DNA from: Buddleja alternifolia
Lineage: Eukaryota; Streptophyta; Magnoliopsida; Lamiales; Scrophulariaceae
DNA length: 64,000 nucleotides
Assembly (NCBI GenBank): GCA_019426215.1
Contig: CM033396.1
Span: forward strand, 21,157,101-21,221,100
Reading direction: 5' to 3'
The notes below the pieces were generated by a model. That model was given only the letters and a program-made list of their open reading frames with translations. It ran no database searches and was not told where the DNA came from. A program made the translations under genes and the position numbers. This document shows positions 20,511-32,947 of the stretch, piece after piece. Position 1 is the stretch's first letter. Every line of letters starts with the position of its first letter.

Positions 20511-22323
20511 TGTTGGGATTTATACAGTGAAAATAAAATAGAGAAGAATCCCAATCCATGGACTAGTCTGGGGATTTATGAGTTTAAAGCGAAAACAAAG
20601 AAGAAAGTGCAAAAACAATTTTATGTTGTTCTTTGGTGGGATTTTACAATCTTCGCGCAGTAGCAACTCAAAGCTGCTGCCTGTAGATATTGCACAGATG
20701 AAACTCAAAAATATCGTCCTCCTCGTCTTCCTTGAAGAACGATGGCTAGTCTGTTGTTAGGGGGAGATAATTTTCACGTTCTTTTCTATAACCTATAGAG
20801 AATGATTGTCTAAGATGAGCTTAAGGATTTTGTTAAATCCCAAGCCCATCTATGACTACCCACACACCTGTGGGCTTGGCAATTGGTCTACGTTGGCTTT
20901 CAACTTAGTCCAATGTTTAATTAATTATCTAGCCAAACTAAATAATTTATTGAACAATCAAATAATGAATCTAATTTATTATTTACCAATTAGATAATCA
21001 CATAATTAAATCCAATTAATCAATTTTTAAATTAATTAAATAAAATTAATTCTATTTAATAAATCTAATTAATTAAATAACCCTTTAGGTGTTGAAATTT
21101 GTTTATCAAATAAAGAATTAACAAAACATCCTTTCAGAAGACAATTGAAGTTTTTCCTTCTTTCATCCTTGAAAGTGCGACTCTGTAGGTTTGTCTCAAT
21201 TGGCAATGGGAGGAAACCAAAGATGTTGGCGTCCTAGCCAGTCCCGTGGACCCACATCGAAACCTTGTTGAGAATGAAATGATAAGATCATTATGAACCT
21301 TTCCAATCATGAATTTCATACGAGTACAAGTCCTTCACTTTTATATGCAATCGAGTGAGAGTCATGGAAAGTGTCAAACTCACAAGATTCGACGTTCAAC
21401 CATAGTACTATGAAATCGCCAAACTACCCTATATGTTCCACACGAGATAGTTTGTATGCTTTGGCCAAAGACTTGACACATTTCATATACTCATGTCTCA
21501 TAGGACATAAACTCATTTACTACTCGAGACAGTGAATTCCAATTGGTAATCACTGAACAACTGTTACTTGCCACTAACCAGTGAATTAGATCTAACTACT
21601 CTAATAACAAGTTCAGTGTCATAAGTAGATTATTCATGGTTCATCAGGTCTAAAGCTCACGATACTATCATGACCAGTAATTCTACCATTGACAGTCACT
21701 GAGTTAACACTCATGTGGTAGGATTACGACGAGCAATGTTTGAATAGTGATCCTTACTACTACGTAATGACTGACTGACATTTCTTGTCAAAGCTCGTAT
21801 CACAAGTCCTGTCTTAATGCCCAATTAAGACTCTTTGACCTTCGTACTCATTTTATGTAATCTAACGCTTCTAATGTCCCTTTCCTCATATCCAAGGAGT
21901 AGAAGGTTTCTCTAGATCACATTTGGACTGTATGTTCAAGACTATTGATGTGAATCAAGATTTAGGGAAAATCTCATTTTTAGTACCAAAAATGAGATTT
22001 TACTATTAATTTTCATATACACGTGCACAACATGCGCGAGTTAACGGCCACGTGGATGGCACGTAACATTTTCCGTTACCTGGTTCACAGAATTACCAAA
22101 GTGATACAAATAGGCAAAGTTTGTATCAAAAGTGAGATTTGAAAAATGCTTGGTATCAAAAGTGTACAGGTGCTCAATTACGCTATGAAAAATGCGATTT
22201 TCCCCAAGATTTATATGAACAAATATAAATGCCTTTTATTTCAAATAATTAGTTTGTACAAAATAACATAAATATCCCTTTACAATCTAATTCCTCATTA
22301 GCATCTAGAACATATACAGAACA
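20511..22323 (-). mobile_element. Copia A LTR, minus strand, with nested MITE
   Basis: In sense TGTTCTGTATATG to AAATCCCAACA. It is about 1.57 kb once the 240-bp MITE at 21965-22204 is removed, matching 1037-2590. A primer site lies on its 3' side and a polypurine tract on its 5' side, so this LTR is flanked by internal sequence on both sides. That arrangement is expected from LTR recombination between elements rather than from a simple insertion. Confidence 0.85.
21965..22204 (+). mobile_element. 240-bp MULE-type MITE inside copia A LTR
   Basis: Terminal inverted repeats GGGAAAATCTCATTTTT and AAAAATGCGATTTTCCC (one mismatch in 17), bordered by an exact 9-bp duplication CAAGATTTA (21956-21964 and 22205-22213). 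Copia A LTR copies at 1148-1160 and 36443-36455 show the unoccupied target. The 9-bp duplication suggests Mutator-like transposase. No coding capacity. Confidence 0.85.
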
Positions 22324-22343
22324 ATCTCCCACTTGCACTCAAT
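22324..22343 (-). promoter_or_regulatory. Polypurine tract, minus-strand copia A
   Basis: In sense, purine-rich GAGTGCAAGTGGGAGATTG directly precedes the LTR 5' end. Confidence 0.7.
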
Positions 22344-22404
22344 GCCAATCGTTGTGGTATGTAATGCCCATCTTGTCAAGATGGCGTTCTAGCACCTATT
22401 ATAA

Positions 22405-22588
22405 TGGCTCCTATTGTACCTTGCTGAGCGTACGAACATGGTTCTACTTGTTTCTGGTAGATGTTGGTCTATAGACTAGATTGGTTAGGCATTACTATTT
22501 TTATTTTGGTTAGGCAAGAAATCCCCTTGTGCACTATTTGGTACTACCACCTTTTATTTTTATGCAACTAATTTTCCTAAAAAAATAC
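22405..22588 (+). mobile_element. 3' tail of the ORF1-only LINE
   Basis: Matches 60190-60360 (TGTTGGTCTATAGACTA stretch, then CCTTGTGCACTA and the TTTTATTTTTATGCAAC stretch) and ends with A7. Flanks TATTATAATGGCT and TACATTAATCGCT look like a decayed ~13-bp target duplication. About 180 bp, 5'-truncated, inserted in copia RNase H. Confidence 0.65.
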
Positions 22589-22682
22589 ATTAATCGCTGA
22601 ATCTATTCTCTGCACGACAACATTGCCTCTTCCAATGATCTCTCTAAGAATGTGAGGCCTTGGTTCTTTAGCCTGAGCGATA

Positions 22683-23175
22683 TGTCACGCCCCGGGAGTT
22701 TTCAAGAACTCCTCCCAACAAATGAGGCTCCAAAAAGTCCATGGAGTTACACAACCTTGTATATATAGTTGAGGATAGAATAATCTAGAATGTATCTAGA
22801 TGTGTAGAGAATGGTAGGAATTCTCTAGAATTGTGTAGGAGTGTTAGTTGGTAAAATTCTCTAGATTAGTCTTGTAAAATATCTAGAAGAATTATCTAGA
22901 TGTACAATATTAGCCGTAGGATCAAGATGATCTCAACCGTCCATTGAGGAGGTGGATCACTATAAATAGGTGGTAGCCATTTCATTTGTAATCATCCAAG
23001 AAGTTGTGAGCAATACAAGCATATAAGTTTTCTCTAAGCTTTCTTGAGATCTTTGCCACATTCCCTTTAGCACACGAGCACGAGTGGGCGAGGCTGACTT
23101 AGCACGAGTCACTCAAGAGGCGGGTCGAAGCTAAGTGCCGCACGAGACTTTAGTATTGAGGCTAAATCCGTGACA
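22683..23175 (+). mobile_element. 493-bp solo LTR
   Basis: TGTCACGCCCCGGGAG to AATCCGTGACA, inserted in copia RNase H and flanked by GATA at 22679-22682 and 23176-23179. A promoter-like CTATAAATAGG lies at 22960-22970, followed by a TC-rich leader, so it looks like a complete plus-strand LTR. It is not similar to the ~3 kb solo LTRs except at the termini. Family unknown; Ty3/gypsy is possible. Confidence 0.7.
22961..22968 (+). promoter_or_regulatory. TATA box of the 493-bp solo LTR
   Basis: TATAAATA in CACTATAAATAGGTGG, 207 bp before the LTR end. Confidence 0.55.
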
Positions 23176-23757
23176 GATAACTCCATTGTTGTCACAAAAT
23201 AGTGGCAATGAGAGCTCCATACTAGGACCCACTTGAAGTTCAACCACAAACTTTTTAATGCAAATAGATTCCTTGGCAGCCACATACCCAGCTGTGCTTT
23301 GCTTGGAACTTTTTCACGACACTGCTCCTCCATTAAGAAGAATATGACCCAGAAGTGAACTTTCGATCATCGACATCTGCCTGGAAATCGAATTTCGTGT
23401 ATCCTTCCAATTTTAATTCTCCATGTCCATAAATGAGGAACAAATCCTTTGTTCTTCTCAAATATTTCAAAATACATATTACCGAATCCTAATGCATCTT
23501 GCCAGGGTTAGCTTGAAACCTACTAACTACACTCACAGCATAATCTATGTCCGGTCTCGTGCATAACATGGCATACATGAGACTCCCTACTGCTGATGCA
23601 TAGGACACGATATCATCTCTTTCCGATCCACCTCACTTTAAGAACTCATGGATTTGGAAAAATAAATTGCATGTCTCATGGGTAAAAGTCCTCTTTCAGA
23701 ATTCTCCACTCCCAACATTTTTAGAACGTTTTCTAAAATAGAGGGCTTGTGATAGTC

Positions 23758-25597
23758 CTAACAAAAACAGGTGAGGGGGGGGGGGGGCAATTTTTCCCTC
23801 TAATGGGTGGTTTTTTGCACTCTAAAACTCAACTATGGCTACTTCATCTTCTTCACCTATTCATATTGGTTCTTCATCAATCCATCAATTTCAAGATTTT
23901 GATTCCATCTCTCAAAGAGTTTCGAATTTTGGGGAAAAATTTGATATATAAAAATTTAATGTTGTGTTTGATACGATAGAAGGAAACTCGAAAAACATGG
24001 CAATCTCTACTCCATTGAACCAATCAGTTTATGGTAATCTATCGGACAATTCATCACCCCCGGTCACAACTCAGTTTGCAAACGCGGTTTTATAACCCAT
24101 ATTGTATAAAAATCGAACTCAGTGTTATAATGGTCCAGCAGGAGCACAACATATGGTAAATTCATTGTTGAAGGTAGATGAAACACAGGATAAACCCAGT
24201 TTTGCCCCAAAAAATTGACGAAGCGGATGAAGATTTCGCACTAGTTTCGCAGTCGACATTCTAATGTCACGTAGCGGCGCACTAAAAAACCCTAATCTGC
24301 CAACATTCGAACGTTGGACCCAGACGTGCAATTTTTGGAAAATTCCCCTACTTTAACCAAGAAAGATTTAGTTCATCAAAAGCTAAAGAAGGCGAGAGGT
24401 TGTTTTCTTTCTCGGTCCGTAATTTTCATAATTTCTCTCCAATGTCTAAGTCACATAAGTCGGGAGTGGGAGCGAAAGCGGGAGCGGCAATTTAAAAAAA
24501 AATGAGAGCGGGAGCGTCTTAGAGCATCTATTTAAAATAAATAAAAAATAGTATTAATCAATATAAAAATAAATATTAATATGTATTTATACTATTATTA
24601 TTAGTTTGCTTGACAATTTTGTAACTTAGAAATCAAAGCATCCCATTACACATAAAGGTAGCTCAAGTGAGACTATTATAAATAACCCGTTAATTAATTA
24701 ATTACATAAATGGCCTGGCCCACAAGAATTTTTATTCACTATTCCTTGCATCAAATTAAATTGTTTGTAAAGAAGCCCAACACCAAGTTGAAAAGTAAAA
24801 CCCTAATACATTCTAATCATATTAGCAGCAAATCTCCTGCTCTCATCTGCCGCTATCAGTCGAGGACCTCCATTTATTTTCCTTCTCCTTTTCTTATCAT
24901 TATCCTTCATCCTCTTATTTTCAAACACTCTTTTATCCTTCTTTTTTACTTTTCCTTTCACCTACATGCCCTTTTCTTTGTATGAGTGTTTGCAACTTCT
25001 CGGAGGGCTGTCTATGCGACCTCGTTTGGCTGTTTAAGACCACCTCGCAGGCACCTTGTTCCCACCACCGTACTTCAGATCATGTGAGAAATAAAGTCGC
25101 GACTTAGTAAGATTTGATGTGCGACTTAAGAAATATTAAATCGCCAAAGAGCGGCGCTCCCGCCCTGAAGTCGCCGGAGTGCGACTCGAGCGCCGAAGTC
25201 GCGGACGTCTCCGGCGAATTATGTGACCTAGATTGGTGTTAAGGGTAAAGTTGATAATGTCGGAGTCGAACCAGATTCAACACCAAAGATCACATTCGAA
25301 CGTCCTAGTCCTAACTTTCAAACATTGGGACTAGTAGTTGAGGAAAATACGAGTAATTTCATGTACGAATGTGACAAGGGCAACGTTTGAACGTTGTGTC
25401 ATGGTTAAAGGTTCAATTTCCAGTGGCTAAAAAAGCAGATGAACCTATGGAGTTCTTCGTCGGAGACATTATGGTGGGAATGAATGTTAATAATGCTTGT
25501 CTGGACAAAAGAACTACACTTCGGTATATACCCCCAAAAAAGATAAATGGTAAAAGTTTTGTTCATGCAACTTGGAAACATGTGAGGGCTGTATAAA
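23758..25597 (+). mobile_element. LINE ORF1 copy (ORF1-only family), with MULE-like insert
   Basis: A G-run leader near 23765, then ATG at 23835 (MATSSSSPIHIGSSSIHQFQ), a Ser-rich N-terminus like the LINE ORF1 at 61810 (MANSSSTCG). A stop arises after 38 codons. The frame recovers further on, e.g. YGNLSDNSSPPVTTQFANAV, and after the insert at 24446-25228 the start of DUF4283 appears at 25430-25596 (LRYIPPKKINGKSFVHATWK). Homology with 57448-59142 stops at 25597. Several stops: a pseudogene. Confidence 0.75.
24446..25228 (+). mobile_element. MULE-like non-autonomous DNA transposon, copy 1
   Basis: Same insertion as 57982-58777. Ends CTAAGTCACATAA and TTATGTGACC form an inverted repeat. The right target copy GATTGGTGT is kept; the left one has decayed to CCAATGT. 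The interior has a TC-rich part, a short GC-rich segment with CCACCT, and near the right end a run of GCGCGACTT/AAGTCGC type repeats. Confidence 0.65.
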
Positions 25598-25973
25598 GAT
25601 CACAAAAGGCGTATCTTATAATCATCTATATCTAGGTCTTCGTGGGCTATTGCAAGACGGTTACCATGATTTGTAAGTGCCAAGAATTAATGGGGTGGTT
25701 GATTCGATGCTTGATTAAAACAAAGGGATGATTTAATCTAGTGTTTTCTATTTTGGGAAAGTACACTAGCACTTTGGGAAAGTGAACTTACTGCTAGAAT
25801 ATGGATGAATCACACACTTAACTCTGGAGAGTTACCGCTAAAATAGTGTGATTTATCAATTTATAGAAATTGAGATACTTAGGAATGTGTAGTACATTTC
25901 TCTTATGGAATATTAATTAATTGGACTTTTAATTTAATCTAGGTGAATTAATTAAATTAATGAACATTGAAGA
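25598..25973 (+). repeat. Unclassified AT-rich sequence left of the LARD
   Basis: No ORF or known domain. A local duplication, GGGAAAGTACACTAGCACT followed by a similar GGGAAAGTGAACTTAC, is the only structure seen. It continues across the LARD at 34853 and is probably part of the same unclassified LTR-like repeat. Confidence 0.35.
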
Positions 25974-28719
25974 TGTAGTGCCCCACATTTTTAAGCGGTA
26001 AGTTTAGTCATCTATACACTTACATAATTTTAATTTGAAGAATTGAGTACATTTTAATTGACATGTCTTTGATTATATTTTACTCTTGATCTGTCTCGCT
26101 TGATTATAGTGAATTACGTGAGATACATGTGCTCCAGTACTATATGGGACATTTTCATTGTTAACGTTATCTTGTCGAGGCTTGTTGAAATTTGGGTTGC
26201 ACAAATCATGTAATTAAAGCTTTAAGGATCAAAATGGCACTATTGAAAAGCAAAGCATCACATTGAATGTAACACAGAGTATGCCTTTTTGGAGTTGAAA
26301 TGAAATATGTACATTAAGTTTAATGGACTGATTTGCAATTTATTAAAGTTTGTGGGTTAAATTTTAGTAGCTGAAATGTCAAGGACCAATTTGTAAATTC
26401 TATAAAAAAAAACAAATTATGGAATTGAGGATTAGATTTGCATGGGGTTGAACATCACACGCTGCCACCTATCACCCTAAGCAGATGCCACCTTGCATGC
26501 TATACACATATATTTCTATAATGTAAAATGTGTATACATATATATATATATATGTATAACACTTTCCTCCCTTCATTTGGGCGGCAGGTACGTCTCCAGT
26601 TCTTTCTTCTTGTTCCATTATTTGATTAGCTCATTCTTAAAGTAATTTAACTCTTAATTAATTAGTGTATTGTTTTGATTTAGTTTCATGCTTTGCATTT
26701 AGTGGGTAGCTTTACATGTTTGGTTAACTAATTTCATTGAAGGGTGGGGACGTATACCTGTTATTTATTAACTTAATTAGGATTAGTGATTTAAATATAA
26801 ACAACCGATTAGTTTCTTTAGATAATGTCACTTAATCACTAAATAGTGAAATAACATTAACTACAACCGATTAATATGAGAATCATTGGATTAATACTTC
26901 AGTTAGATTTATCAATTAATTAATTAACTTGCTTAATTTTGTGAGCATGACTAATATTAACACTTCATTTTTTCAAGGTTATGCAACCAAGTACGAGTTG
27001 TCACTTAGTTTAATAATAGTTATTTCATTAACGATTGTCCTATTAATCAGTCGTAATTGACCTTTGTTTCATGAAAATTAAGAGATCAAATAGTTTGTGT
27101 ATCCCTTCATGTGTTTAGCTCATTACCGAATGCATAAATTCACTACATCAACTAAATTAGTCACAAAAGAAGGGTAGAATGGTATATGTAAAGAAAATAT
27201 ATCTCACCTAAGGTGATGGGATATGTTCGAAGGACTGGAATAAATAATATGAAATCCATCTATAATTATCTTAGTATGTGTATACTTATGTCATGTAGGT
27301 ACTCTACACTACACGGTTGAAGAGTTGTATCTTCCAGAGAGTTTCTGAGTGCAAGATTGATTCTCGAGATATCCCTTTTGAGCCACAATTTTTTTATTGA
27401 TGTGAGTACTTTATTTATTAGTTTGTCTCATTCTGCAATATTCAGTGTCATTGTCATTCATGTGGACCTGATCACATCATAAATGCGATTCATATAAATT
27501 GTTGAACATGCTTATGTGACTTTATGGTTCAAATTGCTTGCAATTGAAATAATCATGGAAAAGGTTATTTGGTCATGAAAATTATTCTATCGTGGATATC
27601 AATTGTTCATGGTTGGTTCGGACAAAGCAGTCCTGGATATGTTCTACAAAACGGTCTTAGATATGATAATACGAAGCGGTCCTAAATATGTTCATGTCAG
27701 GCGGTCTTGGATATGATCTACAAAGCGGTCCTAAATATGTTCTTTCAAAGCGGTCTGGATTCGGTCTGGGCCCGGGGCTGAACGGTTCGCGGGGCACGCT
27801 TGGGTAGCATTGGGCTGCTAGTAGAGGCTTCGTCGTTCAGTGTCCACTTAGGTGTCCTTTCACGGCCGAGTTGGAGGTTGCTACGGCTGTGATTGGCGCC
27901 GCCATGTACCTAGGCATGGCCAGTTCAATGCGGTTCGCGGGGTCGCTCCTTGCAAATGGAGGATAAGGTAGTAAATGTTCGATTGTGATGGGAGTCACAA
28001 GGTGGTTTATCTGATCTGCTTCTGATTTATTCCTGGTACACCTGACTCACAGGCTTTGTATGTTCAATATGATACGGCTCTCGCTTGATCTGATCTTCAC
28101 AGGCTGCCTATTCTATATGATATGGCCCTTCGCTTGTTCCGGTCTTTGCAGGCTTCGTTTGGTTATTCATAATATGGTCTTCAAACTCATATCGCTTGAA
28201 CTGATCTTTAAAAGCTTCTCGTTCGTATATGAACATAATTGTTTGATTGACTTATTTAACAGTTATTGATGCACGCTTGTGTGAGTCATGCATCATCACG
28301 AGAACAGTATTATGTACATGCATAACCCCGCATATGCACACACCGGCGCTCACTGGGCTTAGTAGCTCATCACTCGTGTCCCCCGGCCCCTTCCCCAGGA
28401 TAGGATGGAGTGGGTGGATCAGTGGCGGATCTTCGAGAGTGATGTTCCAGGACAACTAGAGTGCTAACTCATATTAGTAAAGAGGTCTTGAGCTACCGAC
28501 CTTAAAGAGATCCACAGAAGTCAGCATGGAGGATCCGCTAAGTCAAAAATTAGATAGAACCAGATAGATGAAATGAAATGTCATGTCCTGTTTCACTAGT
28601 GATCTTGTATTTCAAGTTGTAGAACTCTGAACCATTTTATTGGAATATTGAATTTGTTTAAAAATAATTTATATGAGTTGAATTTTTTTTACCTAGTTAT
28701 AATAGCAGACAGCGTTACA
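25974..28719 (+). repeat. LARD 5' LTR, 2746 bp
   Basis: TGTAGTGCCCCACA to AGCGTTACA. It contains a short TA microsatellite (about 26520-26555) and a ~930-bp block (27612-28540) missing from the 3' LTR, which includes six short tandem units. It lacks 11 bp (GTGATTCGGGG-like) before the terminal CGTTACA that the 3' LTR keeps. Confidence 0.88.
27622..27766 (+). repeat. Tandem ~25-bp units in LARD 5' LTR
   Basis: Six imperfect units built on ACAAAGCGGTCCTAAATATG. Next to them (28040-28170) are two or three longer imperfect units around TCACAGGCT and TATGATATGGC. In U3 such arrays are often enhancer-like; function is inferred. Confidence 0.7.
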
Positions 28720-28722
28720 GAG

Positions 28723-28735
28723 TGGTATCAAAGCT
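28723..28735 (+). promoter_or_regulatory. Primer-binding site of the LARD
   Basis: TGGTATCAAAGCT, three bases after the LTR end; one mismatch to the initiator tRNA-Met site TGGTATCAGAGC. Confidence 0.85.
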
Positions 28736-31064
28736 TAGGTTACTACCTAGGCTACGTCGGGAGATGTTTCTCGGACTGTGATAATGTAATTGATTAGAAG
28801 TTTGATTCAACGATAGTATTTTGAAATCTTAGGATGTTGGTGCTTAAATTGTGATGGATTACTGTTCGAGTGGCCAACCAACAACGATTAATTACAATTG
28901 TAGTACTTAGTTTAGAATCCCACCTTAATCAAAGGCTCTTGGATCATTCGTTATTGAGGTAGGAAGATAGAAATGGTTGAAGATTGATTTAGGTTTAAAG
29001 TAATAAGAGAATTGAGGCGAGCGAGGTCAAATGCCGAACTAAGTTAAGTTCATTTCATCATTTGAGTGCATGCATTTATTATATGATCTTCTTGAATTTT
29101 TAAGACTTTTATGTTTTAATTTGTGTGTAACCACATTGTCTCTTTGTATCCCACTTAATTATTTATTGTTTGCTCTCAGAATCTAAATCAATCTCAGAAT
29201 CTGAATCAATTTCACACGCTCACCCCCCCCCCCCCAACGTCACATAGGTATACTACTCCACTAGACACTAATTCTCGACATTAGCTTTAGATTTTCTTGT
29301 TTGTACTCATCATATGCAAATATTTCAAACTTTAGTGAAAATTTTATCCGAACCTTTGTGTTATCTTTCCGATCACTTACCGGTGTGTCTATAATAATTT
29401 ATTCCAGTAGTTTGACCTGACCCATCTTATAAAATAATAGGATCCTCAAATCCCTTGAATGACTATTAGGCGTTTACCTTTTATATCAATTTGTTTGGTG
29501 AAAATAATTTCACTCCTCTTGTTTTATACTACATACATTGAGACTGACTTGTGTTGAATTTATAGCATATATCTGTTTAAGTTGTAAAGTCTTTGATTGA
29601 ATAGTTACATCACAAAGCATAACTAGGAAATAAGATTAATATTTAGTTGTTTCGATCTTGAGAATAGTTTCATTAACTTTAATTGATTTTTTTGAAATTT
29701 GTGCGTAAAGGAATTTTTTTTATAAAATTGCTTGTGCATGAACTAGTTTTTCATCACTTCACTAGTGGTGCATACCATCATCTTAATCCTTTTGAGTAAA
29801 AACTCCTATATCTCTGTAATGATTATGTGAATGAAGTAATATGCATTTTGCTATAGAGTTGATTGACTCGTTTCTGATTTTTTTTTTTTTACTTCCTGAT
29901 ATGCAATAAAAGAAAGAACCAAGAGAAGGTCCTGTAGAAATGAATAGTATAGGAAGTAGTGGTGGAAGCAGCATGAACTCATAGTGATGAGATACTGAAA
30001 ATGAAAAAGGGTTGCGCGTACTTCCCATGATTACGTAGTAGTTTTTCTATATAGACAAATCCACAAAAATATGTAATCAGTACTCCTTGAGAACATAAGT
30101 CATTATTATGTAATGTCGTCATTGTTTAAAGTGTCAATACAGCCATATCATCTTGTTAAGGTTTTAAGATAGTTATCCAGAAAGGAGCTAAGACTAAGGT
30201 GTTAGTATTCCAAGTAACCCATTCATGGATTCTTCCTTAATTATCCAGTTATTGTAATCCTTCTAAGAATATAAAAGTAACTCCATTTTATTTCTAAAAC
30301 AGTCCTATTCTAGGTTTCTACATTACATTTATGCTGCTCAATAGATTTGGAATTTTCATTATGCTATATCATGCTCAATTTCTCTTATTCAATTCTTCAT
30401 AACTTGCATGTGGCTATAAACTAATATCCTCGTTAGTATATTGTTTGTAGTGCTTCATTTTAATCTCTTAGTTTGCTATCCCAGTGTTTGATTACATTAG
30501 ACTGTGTGTTTTCATGGAATTTGTTTATTGGTATTGTTATTATTATTATTATTTTTGGCTGCACATAATCAACGTTCTGCACTTCTAGTAATTGCTTTGT
30601 GATCATTCGAGTTCTAACATGTGGTAATTTACTAAAGTTGAATATCTAGTAATATGTTCGATATTTGATAACTCTTTCCTATTTCATAACAATCATAATT
30701 GAATCGCAATTCATGTCATAATTTGTTGACTTATACCGATTTCTTGATCAAAATGTATCAAATTCATTCTTTCTTGAATATTCAGTTAAGAAATCGTGTG
30801 TTCATAATTCTTAATTGTCCACCTTTATTATTTTCTAATGTTACTAAAATTTTCTTGTGCTGACTCTTAAAAACTTTTCAAGCTCCACAGTGAAATATTA
30901 TTCTTTAGTTTTAGCACCAATTAGAATAGTCAGTGATCGGAGGCTTTTCCGTTTAAAATCAATCATTATGGAGTAAAAAATATGCGATGCCTTTGCATGG
31001 CTTATTTCTTTTTGGAAATCAATTAGACCATTACTAGAAATTCCATTCAGTTGCTTGACTCCAA

Positions 31065-31104
<40 letters not shown>

Positions 31105-32923
31105 TAAAAATTAAATTGTATTTGTTAATTAATTTGGATGCACATTTCTCTATTTATTTGCTCGACTTTGTAAGGAACCACATGATGACATATGAAACAA
31201 TAGAGGAAATTAAAATGCTTTTGAATTCAACTGTGAGCTTCTTATAGCTTAAAGATATTTAATTGATATAGAGTTGTATTGATTTTATAGATTGACCATC
31301 CTACTACTTCATTAATTTGTTTGCGAATTGAACTTGACTTTCAGATATCTAGTAAAAATGTTCATGTAATATTACTATAGCTTAGAGATCGGATCATATT
31401 AAATTAATAAAAAGTTGTAATGAAAATATAATTGACTAGATTCAGCTAAGCTAATTGTAACGATCTATTATTTGTATAACTAATTGATGTCACTCTATCT
31501 TCATCTTGTAACAGTATATGTATCTCTTACGTGATATAATTGAGAATCTGTCGTGTAATTACTGTGAGAGAGAAGGGTGAAATGTGACATACGAGTTTAA
31601 TAATTTCACTATTTGATTTTGGACGAGTAATTGCCTTCTATTTGGTCATTCCTAAAGAGTGCCCCATCGATATTCCTTTTAAGCAGTGTACCACTTCAAA
31701 ATGTTTGTACATGATTTCTCTGATAATTTTTGCTTGAATCTGTCCAAAACTATTCAATAAGTAATTTGTTTCATTGTTCATTTCTTCATTGAAGAACAGA
31801 ACAGTTAATTCATGGACATATGAGACCTTATCGACTCTTGTGGTAACTTTTTCTGTGTCTAATAATCCTTTTCATTTGATCAAAACTTTAAAAGTGTTTT
31901 AACTTCTTCAAATATCCATCATTTTTTTTAACCGTTTTACAATCTTGTTTAGTTATCTTAGTTTCAACTATTTGTTTTGCCATTCATTTAGACTAGTGCA
32001 CTTAATTTAGATCCCTATTTTGACTTACATATTTCACTTCAAGGTACATATTCTCAAATACTCAAGTTGATACTGAATTTTCTTGACAGCATTTTCAGTT
32101 GTATTGTCTAATTTGTTCATCACTTGACAATGTCTTACTTATGAACTTTATCAAGGTTTAAATTTATCCTCATACTGATCATTTATCTCAATCTCCATTC
32201 ATCCTATTAAATTGTTATACCTTGTAATTGATTATCACTTATTTAGTTTATATTTCTTACTTCCTGAAAATACATTCTAGTTGCCCAAGTGCACACTGAA
32301 GATCTAAATTGAATTTTCTCACTTGGTCATTACTTGGGAAAACTTTACTTGAGAATCCCTAGAACCATGATGCTATTTTTGTGATGATCTTCTAGATTGC
32401 TTAATTATGTTGAATCTTATATATCTTGTTTTCATAATCACTACTCAATTGTCTCTAATGTTTTCCTACATTCAAAGTTATTCTAATTTCAGGAGCAACT
32501 ATATTTAGCTAGTGATAGATTCTTTCGTAACTAGATCATATTCATCAATCCTCTAGGGAGGCGATCGTTTTAGTAGTTATTCTTTTAGCCTAATCTTCAG
32601 AGACCAGTTGTACGTAATGCCTTCATGATTTCAGAACGTTTAAACTTATATAAAAATTATCTTTCTTATTGATATCTAACTTCATGTGATTCTATGGACA
32701 TCTATACACACGGATAGGATTGAATGTGTTTTTCTATTTCCTTAACCTTCAGAATTAGCTAGTTTTAAACCTTTCATTCTTTCAACCTCAAAAGTGATGT
32801 AATCTCATTAAGAACTAGGAATTTGAAAATTATTTTAGAATAATTATGACGACAGGGTGAAAGGACATGTGAGAAAATGAACCGTCCAATAAGTTGGTGG
32901 GAATTCGGGGGCCGAATTCCTTT
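28736..32923 (+). other. Non-coding interior of the LARD
   Basis: 4.2 kb, AT-rich, stops in all frames. It contains a C13-type run at 29223-29236, an AAT microsatellite at 31066-31105, and short homopolymers. I see no residual protease, RT, integrase or chromodomain motif. Gypsy and copia interiors normally encode 1200 or more residues, so this is either a LARD interior or replaced sequence. Confidence 0.7.
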
Positions 32924-32947
32924 AGGGGGGGGGGGGGAGAGGGAGGA
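32924..32947 (+). promoter_or_regulatory. Polypurine tract of the LARD
   Basis: A G13 run then AGAGGGAGGA directly abuts the 3' LTR start TGTAGTG. Confidence 0.85.

Larger units (their letters stand above)
22344..23757 (-). pseudogene. Copia A RT end and RNase H, minus strand
   Basis: In sense from 23757: the linker after RT (ETCNLFFQIH region, then a VGSLMYAMLCTRPDIDYAV-like stretch near 23600-23530), RNase H, and C-terminal AQAKEPR-like sequence at about 22675-22650. Numerous stops. Two insertions lie inside: a LINE tail (about 22405-22588) and a solo LTR (22683-23175). It lacks integrase and YVDD and joins a LINE at 23757. Confidence 0.75.

Noticed and set aside
24710..24985. 91-codon frame inside the MULE-like element
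   Set aside because: TC-rich low-complexity sequence; the copy at 58260-58530 does not keep the frame.
28060..28459. Frames of 67-70 codons in the LARD 5' LTR
   Set aside because: They lie in U3 tandem repeats and a segment missing from the other LTR.
28736..32923. Possible hidden gag-pol in the LARD interior
   Set aside because: Looked for YVDD/FVDD, DSG/DTG, HHCC and chromodomain-like words in all frames by eye and found none; only chance ORFs.
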